Source: a virus
Reading direction: 5' to 3' (one strand)
Virus record (IMG/VR): IMGVR_UViG_3300020704_000002
Coordinates: 1-41,405 of that record
Length of the DNA: 41,405 nucleotides
Numbering within the stretch: the first letter of the stretch is position 1; each line of letters opens with the position of its first letter. The translations under genes were made by a program, and so were the position numbers. Below, in pieces: positions 35,848-41,405 of the stretch. The notes beneath the pieces are model-generated. The model was not told the DNA's origin and searched no databases. It saw only the letters and a program-made list of their open reading frames with translations.

Positions 35848-35876
35848 ATTATAACCGATACAGATTTAAAGATCAA
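35848..35876 (-). promoter_or_regulatory. early sigma70-type promoter
   Basis: Minus GAAAGTGC-TTGATC, 17 bp, TATAAT. The upstream gene's stop (TGA) lies in its -35. Confidence 0.85.
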
Positions 35877-36115
35877 GCACTTTCAATAATATCTAATTGG
35901 ATATTAACACCATCATATCTACCACCGATACCTAGGATCGTTTCAGTACGATTTTTGTATTCTAAACCAATCAATAAATTGTTTACATTTATGTTAAATT
36001 TACCATTCTGGCCTGTACCCTCGCGGATTTGTTTGACAGTGGTGTAAAATGATCCACCGATATCAGCCAATACGATTTTCACTTTAGTGCTAGGTTTAAA
36101 TTTAAATTCTTTCAT
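35873..36115 (-). CDS. hypothetical protein
   Basis: 80 residues, beta-rich (VKIVLADIGGSFYTTVKQIR), C-terminal ESA encoded within the promoter motif. Second gene of the 36322 unit. Confidence 0.55.
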   Translation of the reverse strand: MKEFKFKPSTKVKIVLADIGGSFYTTVKQIREGTGQNGKFNINVNNLLIGLEYKNRTETILGIGGRYDGVNIQLDIIESA

Positions 36116-36126
36116 TACGATTCTCT

Positions 36127-36288
36127 CTAAAGGCTTGCAGGATTAAATTCGACATCAGCTAAAACTACAGTTACATCATAACATTTTTTAGATTTGAACA
36201 ATTGAGCAGCAATTATTTGGGCTTCATATGAAGCAGCTTCTACAGTTGTTTTTCTTCCTTTATAAAAGGCGATATAAGTTCTTCTCAT
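36127..36288 (-). CDS. 53-residue phage protein
   Basis: MRRTYIAFYKGRKTTVEAAS and YEAQIIAAQLFKSKKCYDVT then VVLADVEF match a small phage protein of the YVAFYKGK..YEAQ..A type. Function unknown. GAGAGAGAAATAAA ribosome binding site. Confidence 0.65.
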   Translation of the reverse strand: MRRTYIAFYKGRKTTVEAASYEAQIIAAQLFKSKKCYDVTVVLADVEFNPASL

Positions 36289-36321
36289 TTTATTTCTCTC
36301 TCTATCAATTAAGTATAAGTT

Positions 36322-36350
36322 ATTATAACCGATATAGATTTAAAAATCAA
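36322..36350 (-). promoter_or_regulatory. early sigma70-type promoter
   Basis: Minus AAAGTGC-TTGATT, 17 bp, TATAAT. Confidence 0.85.
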
Positions 36351-36362
36351 GCACTTTAAGAA

Positions 36363-36572
36363 TTATTTTGTTGAATAATGAACAGGTCTTTCGTATGATC
36401 CTGTTGATGATCTATACACACTTACATATCTAAAGTCTTCAGTAATAAAGCTCTCGGTTTGATCACGGTCTATGTTCAACCCTAATGGCCAAACCTCAAC
36501 CAATCCTTCTGATTCTAATGCATCATTAAGGGTCGGGAACCAATTATTTTTTACTTCATATCTTCTTTTCAT
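36363..36572 (-). CDS. hypothetical protein
   Basis: 69 residues from the ATG at 36572 with GGAGAGGAAAG upstream. MKRRYEVKNNWFPTLNDALE; ends SSTGSYERPVHYSTK. Unknown. Confidence 0.55.
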   Translation of the reverse strand: MKRRYEVKNNWFPTLNDALESEGLVEVWPLGLNIDRDQTESFITEDFRYVSVYRSSTGSYERPVHYSTK

Positions 36573-36600
36573 CTTTCCTCTCCAATTCAAATTATAAGTT

Positions 36601-36629
36601 ATTATAAATTAATAGGAAAATAATGTCAA
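36601..36629 (-). promoter_or_regulatory. early sigma70-type promoter with 10-bp repeats upstream
   Basis: Minus GAAGTGC-TTGACA, 17 bp, TATAAT, preceded by three more helically phased copies of GAAGTGC. Confidence 0.85.
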
Positions 36630-36630
36630 G

Positions 36631-36667
36631 CACTTCGTAGCACTTCGTAGCACTTCGTAGCACTTCT
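36631..36667 (-). repeat. 10-bp tandem repeat of the promoter upstream motif
   Basis: CTACGAAGTG repeated three times plus a partial copy on the minus strand, one per DNA turn, ending in the promoter. It suggests that the AAGTGC motif is a protein contact site. Confidence 0.8.
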
Positions 36668-37008
36668 TAAATCTTATACAGAGCAGAATACCAACTTGTG
36701 CATTGCTCGGTATACAAACCCACAGCTTCTAATGCTTCGCTCATCTTATTAATAAGTTCATAATTATAATTATCATAACTGAAATAATCACCTACAGATC
36801 CACCATCATGACAGATGATTAATTCTGAATGAGTACCATAATCTTCTTTTCGTTCTCTCCATTGTTCAGGGGAATAAAAGGTTGTACATCCACCTGTATC
36901 GATTATTTTTTCTTCCATTACTTCCATAATGGTTTTATATGCAAGTTTCCCAACATCGGAAAGGTGTTCTGGCATTTGAGTATCTTCGGGTGAATAATTA
37001 TTAAACAT
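36667..37008 (-). CDS. conserved phage protein (HLSDVG..TGGC..FYSP family)
   Basis: 113 residues from the ATG at 37008. PEHLSDVGKLAYKTIMEVME, TGGCTTFYSPEQWRER, LIICHDGGSVG and CTSWYSALYK match a phage protein family of unknown function. AAGAGAGAAAAT ribosome binding site. Confidence 0.7.
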   Translation of the reverse strand: MFNNYSPEDTQMPEHLSDVGKLAYKTIMEVMEEKIIDTGGCTTFYSPEQWRERKEDYGTHSELIICHDGGSVGDYFSYDNYNYELINKMSEALEAVGLYTEQCTSWYSALYKI

Positions 37009-37041
37009 TTTATTTTCTCTCTTTTCAATTAAGTATGAGTT

Positions 37042-37070
37042 ATTATAACCTTGTTGCTGGGAAATGTCAA
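37042..37070 (-). promoter_or_regulatory. early sigma70-type promoter, variant
   Basis: Minus AAATGC-TTGACA, 17 bp, TATAAT. Upstream GGGAAATGC replaces AAAGTGC. Confidence 0.8.
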
Positions 37071-37092
37071 GCATTTCCCAGCAAGGGCGTGG

Positions 37093-37746
37093 CTATGCAG
37101 CCTCTAACATTAATCGGAATACTTTTTTCATTTTACGTCCATGTTGAGGATAAGCAATAACGTCTATATCCTTCGAATAACACGCTCTACAGCTCGAACA
37201 TTTTCCCTCACGGTCATAGGCTTCGCAAACAAAAACACCTGCTGGTGCACTCTCAGCATCCGGAATGATTACCGATCCATGAATCCCTGGAGTAAATTCG
37301 CCAGTAATTGAATCAGAAGAGAATCTTACCTTAACATTAGGTAAGGCATCCATTTCGGCAATTACTTTTGCGAATTTTGCAAATTTACCCATCCTTGTTG
37401 GCAACCAATATTGTGTGTTTGGAGTTGCTTTCATTACACTTAATATCTTTTTAGCAAGCTTTAAAGAATACATATCACCACTATCAAAAAACCTGAACCA
37501 CTTTGCATTTTTCATCTCAGCAGTCATATCAGAGACCCATTCAGGACGTCTCCAATCTTCTTTATTCTCAGCTCTTGGTTCTTTTACGTTTGGGAATGCA
37601 TAGTTACCAGTGGTGGCATAACAACCTGAACAAGCTGGAACCAACTCACCGTCCTCGTTTAATGATCCAGGGCAAGTTTCAAGAGCTTGTAAGCTCCAAC
37701 TTTTCACGTTATCAAGTTTAGAAGTTTTAGAAATTCTTACAGTCAT
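37093..37746 (-). CDS. GP88-family phage protein
   Basis: 217 residues. CPGSLNEDGELVPACSGCYA, NYAFPNVKEPRAENKEDWRR, WFRFFDSGDMYS, WLPTRMGKFAKF and CSSCRACYS correspond to the phage gene product 88 family (PF17338 as I recall). The conserved cysteines suggest a metal or iron-sulfur site; biochemical function unknown. Full length. Single-gene early unit. Confidence 0.85.
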   Translation of the reverse strand: MTVRISKTSKLDNVKSWSLQALETCPGSLNEDGELVPACSGCYATTGNYAFPNVKEPRAENKEDWRRPEWVSDMTAEMKNAKWFRFFDSGDMYSLKLAKKILSVMKATPNTQYWLPTRMGKFAKFAKVIAEMDALPNVKVRFSSDSITGEFTPGIHGSVIIPDAESAPAGVFVCEAYDREGKCSSCRACYSKDIDVIAYPQHGRKMKKVFRLMLEAA

Positions 37747-37778
37747 TTTAATTCTCTCTCAATTAATTAGTATAAGAT

Positions 37779-37807
37779 ATTATAACATATTAGGTTTCAA
37801 AGGTCAA
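37779..37807 (-). promoter_or_regulatory. early sigma70-type promoter
   Basis: Minus ACGAAGTGC-TTGACC, 17 bp, TATAAT. Identical spacer to 38263. Confidence 0.85.
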
Positions 37808-37829
37808 GCACTTCGTTGCCAAGTATATC

Positions 37830-38000
37830 CTATAAAATTACTTTTTCAGACAACATGATAAATTGTTTGAGCCCAAAATCGTCAATAATCCAACCACAAA
37901 ACGGGTCTGGGGAAGAATAATGATCTTGTGGGTCAATCACCTCATACCATTTTTCTGGGGTGATTGACAGGGAGATTGAAGTTGCGGTTTTAACTTTCAT
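37830..38000 (-). CDS. 56-residue hypothetical protein
   Basis: MKVKTATSISLSITPEKWYE and DPFCGWIIDDFGLKQFIMLS. TAATG overlap with the upstream gene. Confidence 0.6.
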   Translation of the reverse strand: MKVKTATSISLSITPEKWYEVIDPQDHYSSPDPFCGWIIDDFGLKQFIMLSEKVIL

Positions 38001-38230
38001 TAGGTGAAGATGTTGTATTGAGCTTCAAGGTTTGCGAACTCAGCTTCAAGGATGACCATTTGTTGCTTAGATAAGTTTAGGCGATCTATAAAATAAGCCA
38101 GTGAGGTGGTCGCTGCTTCTAAAGTATAAAGATAATTTATATCAGATCCATAAGTGTCGTACTTAGATCTTTCTTGAGCCACTTTAACAGTTAGATCAAC
38201 AAGGGCGAAGACGGAATCAGTTTTAATCAT
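38000..38230 (-). CDS. helical hypothetical protein
   Basis: 76 residues, MIKTDSVFALVDLTVKVAQE opening and two long helices. Behind promoter 38263. Confidence 0.55.
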   Translation of the reverse strand: MIKTDSVFALVDLTVKVAQERSKYDTYGSDINYLYTLEAATTSLAYFIDRLNLSKQQMVILEAEFANLEAQYNIFT

Positions 38231-38262
38231 TTTAATTCTCTCTCAATTAATTAGTATAAGAT

Positions 38263-38291
38263 ATTATAACATATTAGGTTTCAAAGGTCAA
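38263..38291 (-). promoter_or_regulatory. early sigma70-type promoter
   Basis: Minus GAAGTGC-TTGACC, 17 bp, TATAAT. Confidence 0.85.
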
Positions 38292-38502
38292 GCACTTCTA
38301 ACGGTCGCTTCGAAAAATAATTCACTTAATTTTTGGATAAGTTCTTCTTTACTTAAATCAATTAAATAACTATTGTTTTTTCCTCTTAAATTAAGGTAAG
38401 TTTTATCTTTTTTCATTGAACTTTCAACTACAAAATGTTCATGTTCACTTAGGAAAAAAGTGAACGACCCACCGCCATCACGTGGTAAAGTAATTTTTTC
38501 AT
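38288..38502 (-). pseudogene. early gene with a one-base frameshift after the start
   Basis: The ATG at 38502 sits behind a perfect GAGAGAGAAATAAA leader but gives only MKKLLYHVMAVGRSLFS. One base off, the frame reads KITLPRDGGGSFTFFLSEHE through KDKTYLNLRGKNNSYLIDLS to ATVRSA, ending in the promoter motif. Seven instead of six A after ATG would restore a 71-residue protein. Confidence 0.7.
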
Positions 38503-38533
38503 TTTATTTCTCTCTCTTTATTAAGTATAAATT

Positions 38534-38562
38534 ATTATACTAAAGACCCATCCTTAGGTCAA
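38534..38562 (-). promoter_or_regulatory. early sigma70-type promoter
   Basis: Minus AAAAGTGC-TTGACC, 17 bp, TATAAT. Confidence 0.85.
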
Positions 38563-38573
38563 GCACTTTTAGA

Positions 38574-38789
38574 TTAAATTTCTATTAGAAGTTTTCTTAT
38601 CGCAGAAATTTCTTGGCTATCCCATTCTTTAGAATATTTTTTCTCAGGAAAATGTATAAGGATTAAATACTGAATATTTTCTAAAGTATATTTTAAGGTA
38701 TCGATGTTAATTTTACCATCATTATAGTCATCTCCAGCGAAAAGGACTTGAACCAACAAAGAATTAAATAAGGCTTGTTTTTTTGACAT
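38574..38789 (-). CDS. hypothetical protein
   Basis: 71 residues, MSKKQALFNSLLVQVLFAGD opening, helical. GGAGAGAAAA ribosome binding site. Confidence 0.55.
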   Translation of the reverse strand: MSKKQALFNSLLVQVLFAGDDYNDGKINIDTLKYTLENIQYLILIHFPEKKYSKEWDSQEISAIRKLLIEI

Positions 38790-38818
38790 TTTTCTCTCCG
38801 ATCAATTAATTATGATTC

Positions 38819-38847
38819 ATTATACCTTAAGGAGAGAGAGAATACAA
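38819..38847 (-). promoter_or_regulatory. early sigma70-type promoter
   Basis: Minus AAAAGTGC-TTGTAT, 17 bp, TATAAT. The spacer holds CTCTCTCTCC, complementary to the GAGAG ribosome binding site. Confidence 0.85.
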
Positions 38848-38857
38848 GCACTTTTTT

Positions 38858-39277
38858 TTATTTTCCGATGTTTATTGACCGAACAAGTTCCATTCTGTAT
38901 TCATTATTCGGTCCTTCAAAATTTACAATCACATCATCAATTTCAGCACCAATCCGAATGTATTCAATATTCAGGTCAGGATAATTAAATGTTAAATTAT
39001 AAAACAAATCGTCAAAGAAACTTACAGCTGGGAAAGCCACATCACCAGGATACCATTTTTCCCGCGTCGCCTGAAATAACAATTCATAATAACCATTTTC
39101 AGCAACATGAAACAATGTTTTACCAGTTAGATTAAAAGAATTTTGTTCAAGATCCATTACCTTTAATTGTACTTCATCAGGAAGTTCGGCGAATTTATCT
39201 TCATATTCATAACCAAATTCTTCCATTTGGACAGCACCACCGTAAATCCTTACAGCCACGTCAGATAAATAAGCCAT
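38858..39277 (-). CDS. conserved early phage protein (YLSDVA.RIYG family)
   Basis: 139 residues. MAYLSDVAVRIYGGAVQMEE opening and C-terminal YIRIGAEIDDVIVNFEG resemble a phage early protein family of unknown function. Second gene of the 39505 unit. Confidence 0.6.
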   Translation of the reverse strand: MAYLSDVAVRIYGGAVQMEEFGYEYEDKFAELPDEVQLKVMDLEQNSFNLTGKTLFHVAENGYYELLFQATREKWYPGDVAFPAVSFFDDLFYNLTFNYPDLNIEYIRIGAEIDDVIVNFEGPNNEYRMELVRSINIGK

Positions 39278-39279
39278 AA

Positions 39280-39474
39280 TTAAACTCCTGCAAAGGTATT
39301 AGAGATAGAAAAGCGAGGAGCATCACCACCAACGGGTTTACCTCTAGATTCCTTAGCACGACATGTTGATTTAATTTTAATTTGTTTAGCAGGAACTTCT
39401 TTAATTGAATTGCCATTTAGAACGAATTCTAGAGTGTCGTTTAGAAGTTTTTGTCTCAATTCTGTTTTAGTCAT
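39280..39474 (-). CDS. basic small phage protein
   Basis: 64 residues. MTKTELRQKLLNDTLEFVLN then PAKQIKIKSTCRAKESRGKP and a terminal FAGV. The DTLxFVLxG opening followed by a basic tail is common in T4-like early regions. Confidence 0.6.
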   Translation of the reverse strand: MTKTELRQKLLNDTLEFVLNGNSIKEVPAKQIKIKSTCRAKESRGKPVGGDAPRFSISNTFAGV

Positions 39475-39504
39475 TTTTTCTCTCTCAATTAATTAGTATA
39501 AGTT

Positions 39505-39533
39505 ATTATAACCGATGTAGTTTTATAATACAA
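39505..39533 (-). promoter_or_regulatory. early sigma70-type promoter
   Basis: Minus AAAGTGC-TTGTAT, 17 bp, TATAAT. This promoter, spacer included, is repeated at 40010, 40424 and 40661. Confidence 0.9.
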
Positions 39534-39541
39534 GCACTTTA

Positions 39542-39979
39542 TTAATATTCTTCGTCTGGATCAAAGTATTCATCATCTTCGTCCTCAGGCTCCCATGCAG
39601 TGTCTATACAAACGTTTCCGAAGTCAAATATACCACTCTCGGCGATTACAGAAAACGGAGCGTAGAAGTCGTGTACGACGCCATCAGTTACATTTTTTTG
39701 ATCTTCCTGAGAAATATCTTTAGTTGCGATTATACCTAATAAACCAGCATCTACACCATAAGTATTGCCTAAATTATCTTGATATTCGCCATCACCATAA
39801 GCTGTCATCGCTAAAAAAAACCTACGACCGTCCGATAAATTAAAAGCACCGTTAATTAAATTATTACCTTTAATTGTTAAATCGCAAACTTCTTTCCACT
39901 CATCATGCATCACATAACTTAGGTCGCCGATATAATATTCGCCAGAATTAAATTCAGCAGAAACTTTTTCATATCTCAT
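39542..39979 (-). CDS. conserved phage protein (YYIGDLSYV..TAYGDG family)
   Basis: 145 residues. SGEYYIGDLSYVMHDEWKEV, DGRRFFLAMTAYGDGEYQDN and YGVDAGLLGII are a well-spread phage pattern; very acidic C-terminus (DEDDEYFDPDEEY), which could mimic DNA. Function unknown. Confidence 0.75.
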   Translation of the reverse strand: MRYEKVSAEFNSGEYYIGDLSYVMHDEWKEVCDLTIKGNNLINGAFNLSDGRRFFLAMTAYGDGEYQDNLGNTYGVDAGLLGIIATKDISQEDQKNVTDGVVHDFYAPFSVIAESGIFDFGNVCIDTAWEPEDEDDEYFDPDEEY

Positions 39980-40009
39980 TTTATTTCTCTCAATTAATTA
40001 GTATAAGTT

Positions 40010-40038
40010 ATTATAACCGATGTAGTTTTATAATACAA
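40010..40038 (-). promoter_or_regulatory. early sigma70-type promoter
   Basis: Minus AAAAGTGC-TTGTAT, 17 bp, TATAAT; same spacer as 39505. Confidence 0.9.
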
Positions 40039-40090
40039 GCACTTTTTAGGACACAGGATTTTCCCGCGTCCCATCAAGTTAAGTAATAGG

Positions 40091-40390
40091 TTAACATTCT
40101 TCTACTTCAGCTTCAACCTTAAATTTTCTTACCCAATCGTAAATTTGGGAATCGTTAAGTAATTCAATACCTTGAACTATAAATTTAGCGATAGACGAAT
40201 TTAACTTAGTTCGTTGAGCGTATTCGGTTGAAATTTCATTTTCATCGTCGTAAACATATAACCATATTCCGTAAGCATCAACAAGTATGATACCGATATT
40301 TTCATCTACGGCATAATAAGGATCAGAACCATCTTCAAAACTAGAAGCACCTAAATAAGCTTCATCCCAACCTTTAGTAAATTTTATCAT
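40091..40390 (-). CDS. hypothetical protein
   Basis: 99 residues, MIKFTKGWDEAYLGASSFED opening, beta-rich, acidic. Single-gene early unit. Confidence 0.6.
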   Translation of the reverse strand: MIKFTKGWDEAYLGASSFEDGSDPYYAVDENIGIILVDAYGIWLYVYDDENEISTEYAQRTKLNSSIAKFIVQGIELLNDSQIYDWVRKFKVEAEVEEC

Positions 40391-40423
40391 TTTTATTTCT
40401 CTCTCAATTAATTAGTATAAGTT

Positions 40424-40452
40424 ATTATAACCGATGTAGTTTTATAATACAA
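40424..40452 (-). promoter_or_regulatory. early sigma70-type promoter
   Basis: Minus TAAGTGC-TTGTAT, 17 bp, TATAAT; same spacer as 39505. Confidence 0.9.
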
Positions 40453-40456
40453 GCAC

Positions 40457-40627
40457 TTAATAATATATTATCAAATTATTTTCGGTTGGGTCTATTTCTA
40501 TATCAAAAGCTGGTGTTAATATAACATCCTTTATTCTAGATTCGCTTATAAATATTTCGTTGTTTAGATCTACACCTTGGGCTTCCGCTTGTAATAATAA
40601 ATCTAATAAATCTTTAGCTGTAATCAT
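40457..40627 (-). CDS. 56-residue hypothetical protein
   Basis: MITAKDLLDLLLQAEAQGVD and NEIFISESRIKDVILTPAFD; ends in the next promoter. It resembles the short DLLDxL..L.DLDxEI type proteins of phage early regions. Confidence 0.65.
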   Translation of the reverse strand: MITAKDLLDLLLQAEAQGVDLNNEIFISESRIKDVILTPAFDIEIDPTENNLIIYY

Positions 40628-40660
40628 TTTTATTTCTCTCTTTATTAATTAGTATAAGTT

Positions 40661-40689
40661 ATTATAACCGATGTAGTTTTATAATACAA
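40661..40689 (-). promoter_or_regulatory. early sigma70-type promoter, last leftward one
   Basis: Minus AAAAAGTGC-TTGTAT, 17 bp, TATAAT; same spacer as 39505. Starts the leftward early transcription of the whole region. Confidence 0.9.
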
Positions 40690-40752
40690 GCACTTTTTTA
40701 CATTTATTCCTAATCTATTTTTTTCCCGTGTCGCATTTTTTAAAAAAAGTGA

Positions 40753-40781
40753 TTGACAAACATGCTCAGATTTTATATAAT
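40753..40781 (+). promoter_or_regulatory. rightward early promoter 1
   Basis: Plus AAAAAAGTGA-TTGACA, 17 bp, TATAAT, then AAGTCATAATAATAAG. Mirror version of the leftward set, divergent from 40661. Confidence 0.85.
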
Positions 40782-40794
40782 AAGTCATAATAAT

Positions 40795-40900
40795 AAGAAA
40801 GCGGAAAAAACCGTATGAAGGCTGTGAAGCTGGTCCCCAACTAGCTGGCCACTTCGTTTTAAATTTAAAACTTAATTTACTCATAAATTACTTTCCATAA
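40795..40900 (+). other. leader of the rightward transcript
   Basis: No long gene. It holds a nine-codon frame (MKAVKLVPN, from 40815) and a stem GAAG(C)TGG/CCACTTC. A minus-strand ORF across this stretch runs through both promoters and is not believed. Confidence 0.35.
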
Positions 40901-40937
40901 GATTACATAAGTAATCACTTAGATTACATATGTAATC
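40901..40937. repeat. two 16-bp palindromic operator-like sites
   Basis: GATTACATAAGTAATC and GATTACATATGTAATC (the second a perfect palindrome), 5 bp apart, between the two rightward promoters. Typical size and spacing for a dimeric repressor or activator. Confidence 0.7.
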
Positions 40938-40948
40938 GGATACTTTGA

Positions 40949-40972
40949 TCGGAAATCCGAGGAATTTTTTTT
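40949..40972 (+). terminator. weak terminator or attenuator
   Basis: TCGG-AAAT-CCGA stem followed after three bases by a run of eight T, just before the second rightward promoter. Confidence 0.45.
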
Positions 40973-40982
40973 AAAAAAGTGA

Positions 40983-41011
40983 TTGACAAATCTTTAGGAA
41001 TCAGGTATGAT
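40983..41011 (+). promoter_or_regulatory. rightward early promoter 2
   Basis: Plus AAAAAAGTGA-TTGACA, 17 bp, TATGAT. Confidence 0.8.
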
Positions 41012-41094
41012 TAAGGTGTAAATGTAAAGTTTTCTGAGGTTTTCTTGAGGATAAGTTGCGCCTTATAGAAAGGTCGATTAGTTAGGAGTTAATT

Positions 41095-41118
41095 ATGGAT
41101 TGGTATGTCGTTACTTAA
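41095..41118 (+). CDS. seven-residue mini-ORF with a strong ribosome binding site
   Basis: TTAGGAGTTAATT then MDWYVVT and TAA. The Shine-Dalgarno is the best in this region, yet the frame is only seven codons. It could be a leader peptide or a remnant start. Confidence 0.35.
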   Translation: MDWYVVT

Positions 41119-41124
41119 CATAAG

Positions 41125-41250
41125 TATTTGGATACTTTGGATAAGTAATCACTTAGATTCCATAAGTAATTCATTAGCTAATAAGTTAGGACTTAGTTAC
41201 GATAAGTTAGGACTTAGATTCCATAAGTATTTACATACTTTGAATAAGTC
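41125..41250. repeat. cluster of degenerate direct repeats
   Basis: AAGTAATCACTTAGATT recurs from 40909 (two mismatches over 28 bases); TAAGTTAGGACTTAG occurs twice 22 bases apart; CATAAGTA occurs repeatedly and GGATACTTTG twice. No credible gene. It may be a replication or regulatory iteron array. Confidence 0.6.
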
Positions 41251-41276
41251 CTGGATTATAGCGTTTCGGGTTTTGA

Positions 41277-41320
41277 AAATAGCGAAGCAAATAGCGAAGC
41301 AAATAGCGAAACAAATAGCG
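41277..41320 (+). repeat. 12-bp tandem repeat
   Basis: AAATAGCGAAGC repeated 3.7 times, with extra ATAGCG copies at about 41259 and 41348. No gene is evident around it. Confidence 0.8.
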
Positions 41321-41389
41321 TTTTCCGTTTTAAGCGGACTTCGTAAAATAGCGTTTTCCCCTCTGGGAATTCGGGTTCGAAAATAATGC

Positions 41390-41405
41390 TTGACGAACTA
41401 ATGTT
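41390..41405 (+). promoter_or_regulatory. probable start of a third rightward promoter, cut by the window edge
   Basis: AATGC-TTGACG matches the -35 half of the early promoters; the -10 would lie beyond the window. Confidence 0.4.

Noticed and set aside
28366-40689. T4 MotA-box middle promoters
   Set aside because: The TGCTT string is present, but it overlaps the -35 with 17-bp spacing rather than being centred at -30.
40645-40884. 79-codon minus-strand ORF MSKLSFKFKTKWPAS..
   Set aside because: It runs across a rightward and a leftward promoter and has no family pattern.
41105-41386. 93-codon plus-strand ORF ending in KIAKQIAKQIAKQI repeats
   Set aside because: Its second half is a translation of the 12-bp tandem repeat and its start overlaps the better-placed mini-ORF; likely noncoding.

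Overview
The window is a piece of a large, AT-rich (visibly about 30% GC) genome of a tailed phage of a Gram-negative host. The evidence is a tail adhesin with its assembly factor, late promoters with the T4-type octamer TATAAATA, dozens of short overlapping genes nearly all on the minus strand, phage tRNA genes, a homing endonuclease, and many small proteins of types known mainly from phages (Ea22-like tails, GP88, the MPNWCSN family, the MSGG.FDY family, YodL-like). An Lpp-like lipoprotein and several signal-peptide proteins point to an envelope with an outer membrane. The host genus cannot be read from the sequence.

Layout. 1-3.1 kb: late structural end (tail assembly factor, glycosyltransferase, glycine-rich adhesin) under late promoters, plus a plus-strand HNH gene. 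3.1-10.6 kb: a tight minus-strand run of two P-loop kinases, many hypothetical genes and an unusual number of 30-60-residue single-span membrane proteins, most linked by ATGA or TAATG overlaps. 10.66-11.1 kb: a permuted (two-piece) tmRNA with tag ANDEYFNLTLAA. 11.1-12.0 kb: a plus-strand GIY-YIG homing endonuclease with its own late promoter. 12.1-16.8 kb: more small genes, a 2-oxoglutarate oxygenase and a complete IS200/IS605 element (tnpA, tnpB) that appears to have cut a small gene. 16.8-28.3 kb: an accessory belt of Ea22-like and FAELIVKEC-type genes, two tandem copies of a 21-residue-repeat protein, and a SpoT/MESH1-like HD hydrolase. 28.3-40.7 kb: the early region, mostly one- to three-gene units, each behind a near-identical sigma70 promoter (AAAGTGCTTGA.., exactly 17 bp, TATAAT) and a GAGAGAG-type ribosome binding site. 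It also holds an AAA+ ATPase, tRNA-Thr, tRNA-Gly and several structured RNAs. From 40.75 kb two or more promoters fire the other way (plus strand) through a palindrome- and repeat-rich region, so this is a divergent early control region.

Three RNA features stand out. (1) The 430-nt region after the ATPase gene (30768-31223, minus) ends in a good terminator and folds into hairpins whose loops repeatedly show CUCUCUC. This is complementary to the GAGAGAG ribosome binding site shared by the early genes, so a trans-acting translation regulator is plausible. (2) At 32814-32965 two tRNA-like bodies share exchanged acceptor stems inside one 15-bp outer stem; a related cassette, also followed by a tRNA-Thr-like gene, lies at 34460-34698. 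(3) The tmRNA is circularly permuted, as in two-piece tmRNAs of some bacteria.

Several small accessory genes are broken (two in-frame TAA, one in-frame TGA, two single-base frameshifts, two genes with ATA where ATG is expected). This suggests decay of dispensable genes, sequence error, or less likely recoding.
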